Positions 1-7,638 are shown, counted from the stretch's first letter. The stretch is DNA of 13,866 nucleotides from JAGXTF01 sp040376005 (GCA_040376005.1 JBEIRK010000071.1:1-13866), one strand, 5' to 3'. The notes: a model not told the origin generated them from the letters alone. Made by a program: numbers and translations.

Positions 1-504
1 AAATATACCTACATCGGGCTTTGCAAGGCCGGTCTCCTCACTTGTGAGCATAAACGCAGCATAGGGTGCAATACCCGAATGTTGAATTTTTAGTTGTTGT
101 GTTTTGGCAAATCCGTTGGTGATTATTGCCATGCGGCAATGCTCCTGAATCAAATCCAGGAATCCCATAGCCCAAGGCAAGAGGCGGGTCATAACAGGAC
201 AAATATCCAGGTACTCTTGCCAAATATTTTCAGGGTGCTCCTCTTTGGGCAAACCCATTTCTAAGAACGTATCGGTAAACCTGCCAGTTCTGAGTAGGTC
301 TTTATCAATTTCACCGCGTTCATACCGTTTCCAATATGCCGCATTGATTTGCTTATAGGTAGCAATAAACTCATGCACTTTAAAACTGCTTTTGACATGC
401 AGGTGGTGGCGGTGAAACAACTCACCCAAGGCCTCTTCTGCATTGGCCTCAAAATCCCAAAGGGTATTGTCTAAATCTAAGAATATCCAGACTGGTTTTA
501 CCAA
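1..504 (-). CDS. HAD-superfamily nucleotidase, YjjG-like (partial)
   Basis: The N-terminal 168 residues of a haloacid dehalogenase-superfamily hydrolase are visible; the C-terminus lies beyond position 1. Motif I is FLDLDNT near residue 10 (nucleophile and acid/base Asp), motif II is IITNG near residue 125, and the motif III lysine is in GLAKPD at the window end. Between motifs I and II is a helical cap of about 90 residues, as in the subfamily IA pyrimidine nucleotidases (YjjG), which dephosphorylate noncanonical nucleoside monophosphates. Motif IV is outside the window. No ATG lies upstream of motif I: an in-frame stop occurs at 535-537, and the best start is TTG at 502-504, only 7 nt after the SIMPL gene stop. 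It probably ends the adk-SIMPL transcript. The HAD assignment is firm; YjjG-like substrate specificity is inferred from general resemblance. Confidence 0.85.
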   Translation of the reverse strand, partial: MVKPVWIFLDLDNTLWDFEANAEEALGELFHRHHLHVKSSFKVHEFIATYKQINAAYWKRYERGEIDKDLLRTGRFTDTFLEMGLPKEEHPENIWQEYLDICPVMTRLLPWAMGFLDLIQEHCRMAIITNGFAKTQQLKIQHSGIAPYAAFMLTSEETGLAKPDVGIF

Positions 505-511
505 AACTATA

Positions 512-1237
512 TTAATCGGGCTTGTAGCGACAGGTCACAGTGACACGGGCCGTTTTAAGTTTAGAACGGGTGTTAAACACACCGCCCCAGCTGTATTCTT
601 CATTTTCGTATTGGCCTGTGATTTGAAACACACCCAGATCCGAAGACTTCAGCGCACCCAATGCACTTCCGGCCGCTTTTGCAATTTTTTCAGCGCGCAA
701 CCTGGCGTCTTTGGTCGCTTTTTCAATAAGGTCAATTTTCAAATCTGCCAATTTGGTATAGTAGAAGTAAGGACTTTGGCTATTAAACTCCACACCGGCT
801 TCCACCAGCGACATACTTTCGCGGCTAATTTCCTCCACCTCTTCTACCCGAGAGGATTTTACGGTTACGCTTTGCGAAACCAAATATCCTTCAAACACGC
901 GGTTGCTCGCGCCATTTTCGTAATGGTAATCAAACTGTTTCTCAATACTCACCGTCCCAAAAATAATTTCCGAAGACTTCACCCCTTGGGTTTTAAGAAA
1001 AGATTCTACCTTCTTCTGATCACTTTTTATCTGCTGAAAGGCATCTTTTTGGTCCATACTTTGTCTGGTAAAATTGGCCGACCAAACAATAAGATCACTG
1101 TTAAAATCCACCTCAGCCATTCCCGTTACCGCGATATACTCGCCTGCTGGGGTGCGTTTAAAACCTTGAGAAACAAGCCAAGCAGATGGAGCTATAGCGA
1201 GGGCCACAATAACCCAAATGAGATTGCCTATTTTCAT
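512..1237 (-). CDS. SIMPL-domain (DUF541) envelope protein
   Basis: A 241-residue protein with a short N-terminal hydrophobic segment (about residues 5-24) that could be an uncleaved anchor or a signal peptide, so it probably sits in the periplasm or at the inner membrane. The remainder matches the SIMPL/DUF541 (BP26/OMP28-like) pattern: an early VTGMAEV strand, a QKKVESFLKTQG helix, the GYLVSQSVTVK strand, the long helix LIEKATKDARLRAEKIAKAAG near residues 170-190, and a final strand TARVTVTCRYK. The molecular function of the family is poorly defined; members have been linked to membrane stress tolerance and to oligomeric envelope structures. The start ATG overlaps the adk stop by 4 nt (ATGA), which indicates translational coupling. 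Nothing looks truncated. Confidence 0.85.
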   Translation of the reverse strand: MKIGNLIWVIVALAIAPSAWLVSQGFKRTPAGEYIAVTGMAEVDFNSDLIVWSANFTRQSMDQKDAFQQIKSDQKKVESFLKTQGVKSSEIIFGTVSIEKQFDYHYENGASNRVFEGYLVSQSVTVKSSRVEEVEEISRESMSLVEAGVEFNSQSPYFYYTKLADLKIDLIEKATKDARLRAEKIAKAAGSALGALKSSDLGVFQITGQYENEEYSWGGVFNTRSKLKTARVTVTCRYKPD

Positions 1238-1815
1238 GATTGCTGGTGTTGGTCAATATGCGAACAAAGTGCATAGAAAATTTCCTGCACCTCACCAATA
1301 CCCTGCACCGCATTGTATTTCCCTTGATGGGTATAAAAGTCAGCCAAGGGAAGGGTTTTGGTTTGGTACTCGCGGAAACGGTTACGAATGGTATTCTCAT
1401 CTTGATCGTCCGTACGACCTGAAGTTTGACCGCGCAACATCAATCGTTTCACGAGTTCATCTTCATCCACTGCCAACCCGAGCACAATGTGCACTCCTGT
1501 ATTGAATTCAACCAACATGGCATCTAGGGCTTCCGCCTGCGCCACGGTTCTTGGGAAACCATCAAAAATAAATCCTGCAGCATCGGGCTGTCCGGCGATA
1601 AAGCTTCGCACCATACCGATAACAACTGCGTCCGGAACCAATTCTCCTTTGGCAATATATTCATTGGCTTGAATTCCGAGTTCGGTTCCTGCAGCGCGTT
1701 CTGCACGGAGCAAATCACCGGTTGAAATGTGTTTCAACTGGTAAGTTTCAATAATCTTTTCGCTTTGTGTGCCTTTACCTGCACCTGGAGGTCCGAAGAT
1801 GATGAGATTCAACAT
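1234..1815 (-). CDS. adk: Adenylate kinase (short-LID form)
   Basis: A 193-residue adenylate kinase, catalysing ATP + AMP to 2 ADP in the cytoplasm. It has the P-loop GPPGAGKGT at residues 8-16, the AMP-binding STGDLLR at 31-37, and DGFPR at 85-89. The LID is reduced to a short loop at about 128-137 (RGQTSGRTDD) in place of the roughly 35-residue LID of the E. coli enzyme; the arginines around it (128, 134, 145, 147) are retained. An upstream in-frame ATG at 1876-1878 would add 21 residues, but the family begins immediately before the P-loop strand, so ATG at 1813-1815 is chosen. A weak -7-like element, TTTCTTTG, occurs on the minus strand at 1833-1840, close to this start. It is followed by, and overlaps by 4 nt, the SIMPL gene. 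Confidence 0.95.
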   Translation of the reverse strand: MLNLIIFGPPGAGKGTQSEKIIETYQLKHISTGDLLRAERAAGTELGIQANEYIAKGELVPDAVVIGMVRSFIAGQPDAAGFIFDGFPRTVAQAEALDAMLVEFNTGVHIVLGLAVDEDELVKRLMLRGQTSGRTDDQDENTIRNRFREYQTKTLPLADFYTHQGKYNAVQGIGEVQEIFYALCSHIDQHQQS

Positions 1816-1992
1816 GGAGTAAATTTCAAATGCAAAGAAAGCAACTCCACTCGGCATCATGAAATTTTTTTTGTGCATTGGTCCTTAGAGATGCTTTTAC
1901 GAAGGCCCATCAAACTATGACAAAAAGCATAACAACAATATCAAAAGAATCGCTTATTTTTGAAATATCTATTCCATTTATACTATTGGTTT
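1816..1992. promoter_or_regulatory. Divergent intergenic region between adk and the T9SS substrate gene
   Basis: About 177 bases without a supportable gene separate two divergent coding regions. The stretch is AT-rich and should hold the promoters for both directions. I see one good -7 element on the plus strand (1955-1962) and a weak one on the minus strand (1833-1840). No tRNA, small RNA or convincing hairpin was recognised. Confidence 0.6.
1955..1962 (+). promoter_or_regulatory. Bacteroidetes -7 promoter element TATTTTTG
   Basis: TATTTTTG is a full match to the Bacteroidetes consensus TAnnTTTG and lies 30 nt upstream of the ATG at 1993. The expected -33 TTTG is not evident at the usual spacing. 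The element also contains an in-frame TTG (1960-1962) that could be misread as a start codon; a transcription start just downstream of this element would exclude that TTG from the message. Confidence 0.5.
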
Positions 1993-4900
1993 ATGAGGCC
2001 GAAATTTCAATTATTACTCTATTCTCTGTTTTTGGGTTCATTTATGCAGCACCTTCATGGGCAGTGCGATGTATCAGATTCCACATTCTACACCTTAAAC
2101 TCGAGCAACCTGAGTATTACTGCTTTTCCAGGCATGTCCTTTTTGCCTCGAACTGCTGCAGGAAGCATATCAAAACCCTTGTATTCTGAAGGAAGATCAA
2201 GCAATCCCGCATTGGCTACTAACTCAACAGCCGTGTACGGTTCAGCACCGTCTAAAAACAATGTTTTCTTTGGGGGCGACGATGGTACCAACGGGTATGC
2301 GAACACCCAGATATTGGCGACTAAAATCCATAACCTGTTCACTGGACCCTTGACCATTCGAGGCACCTATTACAACCGCAGCGGCCACACAGACTATAAT
2401 GAATCGTATTTGGGTATCGCCCCTGCCAACTATGTGTACTATGCACCCTTAGATTGCGACCCGAATAATACAGGAAACCATCTCGGCCGCCAGGGCATCG
2501 TATTCATCAGCAATGCGGCAAACTCAACTTCCCTACTCTTAGACTATAGTTCCACAGATTCCTCAGGCCGAATGATCAAAGGACCAGCATTCATGTCCTT
2601 GGATTACAGCAAATGGTACACCATGGAGGTTACATTTCAAATCATTAGCAACCAGCTGTACATGGTGTCTGGCAGCCTTAATGATGGCACCAAAAAAGAA
2701 CCCTTAGGCTCGATGATTCGCATAGGCAATGCGCTACAAATGGGTTGGCTTGACAGTGTGGTGCTCGTTTCCGGAGTGGATGACATGGTTTCCGATTTGG
2801 TGAGTATTAAAAAGCGCTGCGCAGGATGCGTGGTGGAGGACTCTGTGGTGTATGACATGACGAAGAAGTATGCTACCCGATGGCCTATACCACCAAGTGG
2901 CAACATCACAGGTATTGATTTCTCCAAGGTCAGCACTGCCATAGGAATTGAATCTGTAGCTAAAAACGATTCCTTTTTCTCGAATTCAAATCAATGCCTT
3001 AGTACTTCCGGCGGCAGAAATACTGTATATTTCGGTGGCGACTCCCCAACACCAGATGCACAGCACTCCGCTTGCGCCATCATCAAACAGGTGTTCAATG
3101 TTTTTGAAGGCCCCCTGACCGTCCAAGCAGATTTTTACAATCGGCAAGATGCGCCAATGTATAATGAAAATTATCTAGCCATTGTGCCAAAAGATTATTC
3201 ATGGTATCCCAGTTGGATATCTGGGGATGTAAAAGCCTTTCAAGGAATTCGTCTCGGGGCTCGGCCTTTCTCAGCACTATTGGTTGATGCCAAAGATGAA
3301 TTCACAGCAGACACAGTAATCAAACCCCTGACCAATCACAATTTAGCAATGAATGGCCAATGGTACAAGATGAGAGCCACCTTTGATACAGCCAATGGAT
3401 TCTTTCGACTGGCTGAATTCTCAATCGACAAAGGGACTGGCTTTCAGAGAGTATATCCCTCAGCTGTAAATATTGGCCCTGTAGCCAACTATCCTTGGCT
3501 TGCTGCATGCAGAGTTGAGGCATTGGCTGACGACATGATGGACAGCTTGGGTTTTAAAAAAATACGCTGTGTTTCATTACCTAAATCCACATGCGTAATT
3601 GTGAAATCAGCCAAAAGTCTTTGCAGATCTCAAGGTCAATATAATGTTGAATCTAGTTTTACTGTCAACGGCAGTCAACCCATAGGCGCCAGTTATAAAA
3701 TAATTGCTTTCAATGGAAATAGGAACCATCCCAATGTGAGTAATTATTCACTTGTTTCTGGCCAGTTTATGAATCTAAATTGGCCCGGGGGAACTTGGCA
3801 GATTCTTATCACCAGCAACTGCGGTAGTAAGGATAGTACAACCATTACGCTGCGCAATGAGCCCATTGTAACCGCATACGCCAAGGATACTCAAAGGATT
3901 TGTGCTTCTGAAAAAATCAAACCGCTGTTATTGTTTATAGACTCTACTTCTGTTACAGGAGGGAATTGGACCTGGACAGGAAGTTTGGTATCTGGCAATA
4001 CAATTAATGTAAACCGCAGCAGCGACAGCATTTTTAGTTATCCTCGGCTGGTTACAGGCATATATACTTCGCCCTTGGGCTGCAAAGACACGGTGAACTT
4101 CGAGGTCCTTGTGCGGAATACCCCCACAATAACAATAACCGGTGGAGATACTCAGAGACTTTGTGAAAAATCGCCTGCCTACCTAAATGTCACAGCGAGT
4201 GCAACAACGACAATAAATTGGCTTGTATTGCCGCCCTCGGATGGAACACTGAGTAATTATTCGGGCTCAACAAGCACATACACTGGAGGAAACACAGACT
4301 TCGCTTCAGGTCGCGCATGGCTGCAAGTTCGCACGACACCTGCATACCAGGACCCATGTCCAGCAGCTATGGATACAATAATGGTGTTATACTTCAAAGA
4401 ACCAATACCCTTCATATCGGATAGCATAAGAGTTTGTCAACCTGCACGCGCAATCCTTAAGGGTTCAGAATTATCCGGAATACCTCCGCAACATTTGCAA
4501 TACAATTGGACATTGAGCCCTGGAAGCACTCAAAATGGGATAAGCTTCAACGACAGTTTCCCAAATTCAGGAATTTTCAATCTCGCTTTGCGAATAACCG
4601 ACACACGCAGCAGTTGCTCGAAACAAATTAACAAATTGGGGGCCATTCATATTTATCCAACGCCTGTCGCAGAATTTGATATTACACCCTCTGCTGTGCA
4701 AACCTTGCCCAATTCACTTTTTACCTTTACCAATACAAGCAGCTTAAACCTTTCAATATTTCCTAACGGAACATACTTATCCCAGTGGAACTTCTCCGAT
4801 AACAAGGGTTTTACTCAAGTGAGCAACCAGAAAAACCCACAGTTTGAGGCGCCCAAAGACACCAATAGTTACCGCATTAAACTCCTCGTCATTTCAGATA

Positions 4901-5214
4901 AAAACTGCAGAGACTCTGTGATGAAGACCGTATATGTGGTGAATAAATTCTACTTTCATGCGCCTTCCGCTTTTTGCCCCCAAGGATTAAACAGCCGCTA
5001 CAGAATAGAAGCGGGAAATTACCAAAGTGCCATTATCCGCATTTACAGCCGCTGGGGCGAAAAACTCTATGAAAGCGAAAACCTCAACGAGGGTTGGGAT
5101 GGAATGTATATGGGACTCCCCTGCCAGGGCGGCGTGTATGTGGTTGTGGCCGATTTAAGGAGTTCTGACGGACATCACAATATTTACGAGGGAACATTTC
5201 ATCTGCTTCGTTAG
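1993..5214 (+). CDS. Large secreted protein with gliding-motility-type (T9SS type B) C-terminal domain
   Basis: A 1,073-residue extracellular protein. Residues 1-23 form a signal peptide (basic MRPK, hydrophobic core, likely cleavage after LHG). Two homologous segments follow, at about 25-276 and 279-526, sharing FGGD, GPLT, YNR, YNE and DDM...C motifs; their family is not recognised, though a beta-sandwich of LamG type is possible. Residues about 530-885 look like Ig/SprB-type adhesin repeats rich in Thr/Ser/Asn, and 889-985 resemble a PKD domain (PVAEFDITP, QWNFSD). Residues about 987-1073 match the gliding motility-associated C-terminal domain (CHU_C, TIGR04131 type): IRIYSRWGEKLYES, GWDG, GGVYVV and the terminal GTFHLLR, which targets the protein to type IX secretion. 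The preferred start is ATG 1993; the in-frame TTG at 1960 lies in the promoter element. Its role, adhesion or cell-surface structure, is inferred. Confidence 0.85.
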   Translation: MRPKFQLLLYSLFLGSFMQHLHGQCDVSDSTFYTLNSSNLSITAFPGMSFLPRTAAGSISKPLYSEGRSSNPALATNSTAVYGSAPSKNNVFFGGDDGTNGYANTQILATKIHNLFTGPLTIRGTYYNRSGHTDYNESYLGIAPANYVYYAPLDCDPNNTGNHLGRQGIVFISNAANSTSLLLDYSSTDSSGRMIKGPAFMSLDYSKWYTMEVTFQIISNQLYMVSGSLNDGTKKEPLGSMIRIGNALQMGWLDSVVLVSGVDDMVSDLVSIKKRCAGCVVEDSVVYDMTKKYATRWPIPPSGNITGIDFSKVSTAIGIESVAKNDSFFSNSNQCLSTSGGRNTVYFGGDSPTPDAQHSACAIIKQVFNVFEGPLTVQADFYNRQDAPMYNENYLAIVPKDYSWYPSWISGDVKAFQGIRLGARPFSALLVDAKDEFTADTVIKPLTNHNLAMNGQWYKMRATFDTANGFFRLAEFSIDKGTGFQRVYPSAVNIGPVANYPWLAACRVEALADDMMDSLGFKKIRCVSLPKSTCVIVKSAKSLCRSQGQYNVESSFTVNGSQPIGASYKIIAFNGNRNHPNVSNYSLVSGQFMNLNWPGGTWQILITSNCGSKDSTTITLRNEPIVTAYAKDTQRICASEKIKPLLLFIDSTSVTGGNWTWTGSLVSGNTINVNRSSDSIFSYPRLVTGIYTSPLGCKDTVNFEVLVRNTPTITITGGDTQRLCEKSPAYLNVTASATTTINWLVLPPSDGTLSNYSGSTSTYTGGNTDFASGRAWLQVRTTPAYQDPCPAAMDTIMVLYFKEPIPFISDSIRVCQPARAILKGSELSGIPPQHLQYNWTLSPGSTQNGISFNDSFPNSGIFNLALRITDTRSSCSKQINKLGAIHIYPTPVAEFDITPSAVQTLPNSLFTFTNTSSLNLSIFPNGTYLSQWNFSDNKGFTQVSNQKNPQFEAPKDTNSYRIKLLVISDKNCRDSVMKTVYVVNKFYFHAPSAFCPQGLNSRYRIEAGNYQSAIIRIYSRWGEKLYESENLNEGWDGMYMGLPCQGGVYVVVADLRSSDGHHNIYEGTFHLLR
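2065..3570 (+). repeat. Tandem duplication of a ~250-residue protein domain
   Basis: Copy 1 spans about 2065-2820 and copy 2 about 2827-3570, with a period near 254 codons. The aligned landmarks in order are: C-x-V-x-D-S near each start; N-x-V-[FY]-FGGD (residues 89 and 343); GPLT; YNR; YNE-x-YL-x-I-x-P; KWYTMEVTF versus QWYKMRATF; and DDM...K-x-RC at each end. Identity is low apart from these motifs, so this is an old protein-level duplication, not a recent DNA repeat. Confidence 0.75.
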
Positions 5215-5221
5215 AAAAGAG

Positions 5222-5229
5222 TACCTTCG
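5222..5229 (+). promoter_or_regulatory. Candidate -7 promoter element TACCTTCG for the nonulosonate cluster
   Basis: TACCTTCG is a one-base variant of TAnnTTTG, located 12 nt before the legC ATG and 7 nt after the preceding stop. A TTTC at 5197-5200, with 21 nt between, could act as a weak -33 box. This would allow the sugar operon to be transcribed separately from the upstream surface-protein gene. Confidence 0.45.
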
Positions 5230-5241
5230 CAGTGTAGGATT

Positions 5242-6405
5242 ATGTTGAGTCAGAACACTGCACGATACGAGAATATAGTTAACGGTATCCGCCAACATTA
5301 CAGCCACATAGAGGGCACCATACCCTTGCATGTGCCTGTGTTTCGAGGAAATGAGAAACAATACCTCAATGACACCATTGACTCCACCTTTGTTTCGTCT
5401 GTTGGGGCCTATGTAAACGAGGTAGAAAGAAAGCTTGCGGAAATCACGGGTGCAAAATATGCCATAGCCACCGGAAACGGGACATTGGCACTGCATGCCG
5501 CGCTAGTGCTCGCAGGTGTTACCTATGGAACGGAAGTAATCACCCAATCCCTCTCATTTGTAGCTACTGGAAATTCCATACTTTACTGTGGTGCCGTTCC
5601 CGTTTTTGTGGATGTAGACAAGGATACTGGTGGACTAAGCCCAGACAGTCTCAACCGATTTCTTCAAGAATTTGGAGAAAAAACCGCAGATGGGCAATGC
5701 AGAAATAAGAAAACAGGACGCATCATTCAGGCCTGTGTGCCCATGCACACCTTTGGTTTGGTATGCAGAATAGAAGCCATTGCTGCACTCTGCCAAGAGT
5801 GGAACATTACCCTAGTAGAAGATTCTGCCGAGAGCATAGGGAGTTATGCCCATGGCAAACACAGTGGTAGATTTGGCGCCTTAGGAGTCTTGAGTTTTAA
5901 TGGCAACAAAACCATAACCTGTGGCGGTGGCGGAGCCATTCTCACCGACCGCGAGGATATTGCCAAACATGCCAAACACATCACAACCACTGCAAAAGTG
6001 CCGCACGCATGGGAATTCTTTCATGACGAAGTGGGTTATAACTACAGGCTCCCCAACCTAAATGCAGCGCTATTGCTCGCACAATTGGAACAGCTAAATA
6101 CCTTCCTCGGAGATAAAGCAGAAACAGCGGCGTATTATACACAGCTGTTTACAGACCTTCAGGTAGACATGATGAAACCATTGCCCAATACCATTGCAAA
6201 CCATTGGTTAAATGCCCTACTCATGCGCGATAGAGATGACCGGGATGCGTTTTTAAAATACAGCAATGACCATGGTGTTATGACCCGACCGGCTTGGACC
6301 CTTATGGAAAAAATGCCAGCATTTGCCAACTGTTTTGTTTTTGAAAACACCAACGCACAATGGCTTGAAGATAGAATTGTAAATATCCCCAGTGGCGTCA
6401 GATGA
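5242..6405 (+). CDS. legC: LegC-type PLP-dependent sugar 4-aminotransferase
   Basis: A 387-residue DegT/DnrJ/EryC1-family aminotransferase, a typical length. It is predicted to convert a nucleotide-linked 4-keto-6-deoxy-GlcNAc to the 4-amino sugar using glutamate, in the cytoplasm. Visible features are the ATGNGTLALHAAL cofactor-phosphate region near residue 75, the LVEDSAES segment (PLP-stacking Asp near 193), and the SFNGNKTITCGGGGA motif in which K223 should form the internal aldimine. The N-terminal HVPVFRGNEKQYL with the STFVSSVG substrate loop is typical of the LegC branch. The gene opens the sugar cluster, 27 nt after the T9SS substrate gene, and its TGA overlaps the next ATG by 4 nt. 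LegC is preferred over PseC because the surrounding genes are LegB, LegG, LegI and PtmE types. Confidence 0.88.
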   Translation: MLSQNTARYENIVNGIRQHYSHIEGTIPLHVPVFRGNEKQYLNDTIDSTFVSSVGAYVNEVERKLAEITGAKYAIATGNGTLALHAALVLAGVTYGTEVITQSLSFVATGNSILYCGAVPVFVDVDKDTGGLSPDSLNRFLQEFGEKTADGQCRNKKTGRIIQACVPMHTFGLVCRIEAIAALCQEWNITLVEDSAESIGSYAHGKHSGRFGALGVLSFNGNKTITCGGGGAILTDREDIAKHAKHITTTAKVPHAWEFFHDEVGYNYRLPNLNAALLLAQLEQLNTFLGDKAETAAYYTQLFTDLQVDMMKPLPNTIANHWLNALLMRDRDDRDAFLKYSNDHGVMTRPAWTLMEKMPAFANCFVFENTNAQWLEDRIVNIPSGVR

Positions 6406-7337
6406 GCAGTGAATTGAATATTTTGTTTTTAGGCGGTGGAAAACGCGTTTCACTGGCAAGTTACTTTCTAGAATGGGGACAGAAAAACAATACAGACGTT
6501 ACCATTTATGGCTATGAATTGGATGCCAATGTGCCACTGAGAGAGGTAGCCAATATTATTATTGGGAGAAAATGGAATGCGTGTTTAGAACACATACAGG
6601 AGATTATTGTACAAAAGAAAATAGATATTATTTTACCCTTTGTAGATCCAGCAATTGAAATTTGCGCCCAAGTGGATGGCGCTTTTGCTCCTGTTTCACC
6701 CATGTCTATTTGCACTACTTTTTTTAGTAAAATAAAAACCCAACAGTGGTGTGATGAAAATGAAATTCAATATGCTAAAGCGCTTCCAGATAATTTTCCA
6801 ATAATCGCAAAACCCGACAAAGGCTCAGCCAGTAAGGGTATAGAAATATTGCACAATGCAGAGGCGTTTGCAGCCTTTAAGAAAAGCCATAATATCGAAG
6901 AATTCGTAATTCAGAATTTTATCAAAGCACGTGAATATACCGTTGACGCATACAAGAGTATTTCATATGGAAATATCAACTACCTCGTTCCGCGACTGCG
7001 CATTGAAACACAAGGAGGCGAGGCTATAAAATCACAAACCTTATCCCATCCGAAAATAGAAATATTGAGCAGGACCATTATTGAAAAATCCGGTTTAACC
7101 GGAGCCATTACCCTGCAGTTTCTCGAAGATATAGAAAGCGGAGAGATTTATTTTATGGAAGTAAATCCGCGCTTCGGCGGAGGTGTTGTTACCAGTTACG
7201 GCGCAGGAATAGATATTGCAAGCACTGTAATTGCAGACCTACACAAAAAACAAACCGAAGAGAACAACAATTGGGAAAGAGGACTTCTCATGATTCGAAA
7301 ATTTCAAGAACTATTTATACATGCAAATCATCATTGA
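6402..7337 (+). CDS. ATP-grasp ligase of the nonulosonate cluster
   Basis: A 311-residue ATP-grasp protein of the carbamoyl-phosphate-synthase-like type. Residues about 5-95 form the pre-ATP-grasp Rossmann-like domain (NILFLGGGKRVSL). Residues about 100-290 are the ATP-grasp core, with IAKPDKGSASKGI at 125-137 (K127 and a flexible nucleotide loop), FIKAREYTVDAY at 173-184, and FMEVNPRFGGG at 251-261, where E253 and N255 should bind magnesium. Such enzymes join a carboxylate, activated as acyl-phosphate, to an amine or thiol. It lies between the aminotransferase and the synthase genes, where an N-acyltransferase would be expected, so amide formation on the 4-amino sugar is a reasonable but unproved role. 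The start overlaps the legC stop by 4 nt; the end overlaps the HAD gene by 17 nt. The true substrate is unknown. Confidence 0.85.
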   Translation: MSSELNILFLGGGKRVSLASYFLEWGQKNNTDVTIYGYELDANVPLREVANIIIGRKWNACLEHIQEIIVQKKIDIILPFVDPAIEICAQVDGAFAPVSPMSICTTFFSKIKTQQWCDENEIQYAKALPDNFPIIAKPDKGSASKGIEILHNAEAFAAFKKSHNIEEFVIQNFIKAREYTVDAYKSISYGNINYLVPRLRIETQGGEAIKSQTLSHPKIEILSRTIIEKSGLTGAITLQFLEDIESGEIYFMEVNPRFGGGVVTSYGAGIDIASTVIADLHKKQTEENNNWERGLLMIRKFQELFIHANHH

Positions 7338-7638
7338 TATGGACGGCACCATTTGCACGGAGGAACGCCAGTTCAGCCGCGCTTTGGCCAGCATTAAACC
7401 CGGCGCAAAAGAGAGCATTAATGCCTTGTATGAAAAGGGGCACACCATTATCATTTACACTGCCAGAACTTGGGCAGAATGGGAAATGACCCAACATTGG
7501 CTTCAGACCCATGGCATTAAATTCCATCAGTTATTTATGGGAAAACCCGTGGGAGACTTATGGATAGATGACCGTGCCATAAGCCATAGTGATTGGGATA
7601 AAACCATGGAAATTGTAGCACAAAAAGACAAGAAATGA
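7321..7638 (+). CDS. Small capless HAD phosphatase (EcbF/BcbF-like)
   Basis: A complete, very small HAD-fold protein of 105 residues. Motif I is IDMDGT (D6, D8), motif II is YTAR (T47), motif III is K75 in MGKP, and motif IV is the acidic pair in WIDDRA (D83, D84). No cap insertion is present, as in capsule-associated EcbF/BcbF-type phosphatases. All four motifs are intact, so it is probably an active phosphohydrolase and not a remnant. The gene begins inside the ATP-grasp gene (17-nt overlap) and overlaps legI by 4 nt (ATGA), so it is strongly coupled to both. The legionaminic acid route through LegG and LegI does not formally need a phosphatase, so its substrate is unclear; a phosphorylated side-chain precursor or sugar phosphate are options. 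Confidence 0.8.
   Translation: MQIIIDMDGTICTEERQFSRALASIKPGAKESINALYEKGHTIIIYTARTWAEWEMTQHWLQTHGIKFHQLFMGKPVGDLWIDDRAISHSDWDKTMEIVAQKDKK

Noticed and set aside
443..1276. A 277-residue plus-strand open frame antisense to the SIMPL gene
   Set aside because: Its product has no recognisable motif and a biased Lys/Arg/Phe/His composition typical of an antisense shadow, while the opposite strand encodes a coherent SIMPL protein with 4-nt coupling to adk.
1816..1878. N-terminal extension of adenylate kinase from an upstream ATG
   Set aside because: The family starts just before the P-loop strand; the extra 21 residues match nothing and would run over the probable promoter.
1960..1992. TTG start adding 11 residues to the T9SS substrate
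   Set aside because: The TTG is part of the -7 element TATTTTTG, and ATG 1993 gives a better signal peptide.
2068..2820. Lipoprotein interpretation of the T9SS substrate from the cysteine at residue 25
   Set aside because: The residues before the cysteine (LHGQ) do not form a lipobox, which needs Gly/Ala/Ser immediately before Cys; ordinary signal peptidase cleavage plus a T9SS sorting domain fits better.
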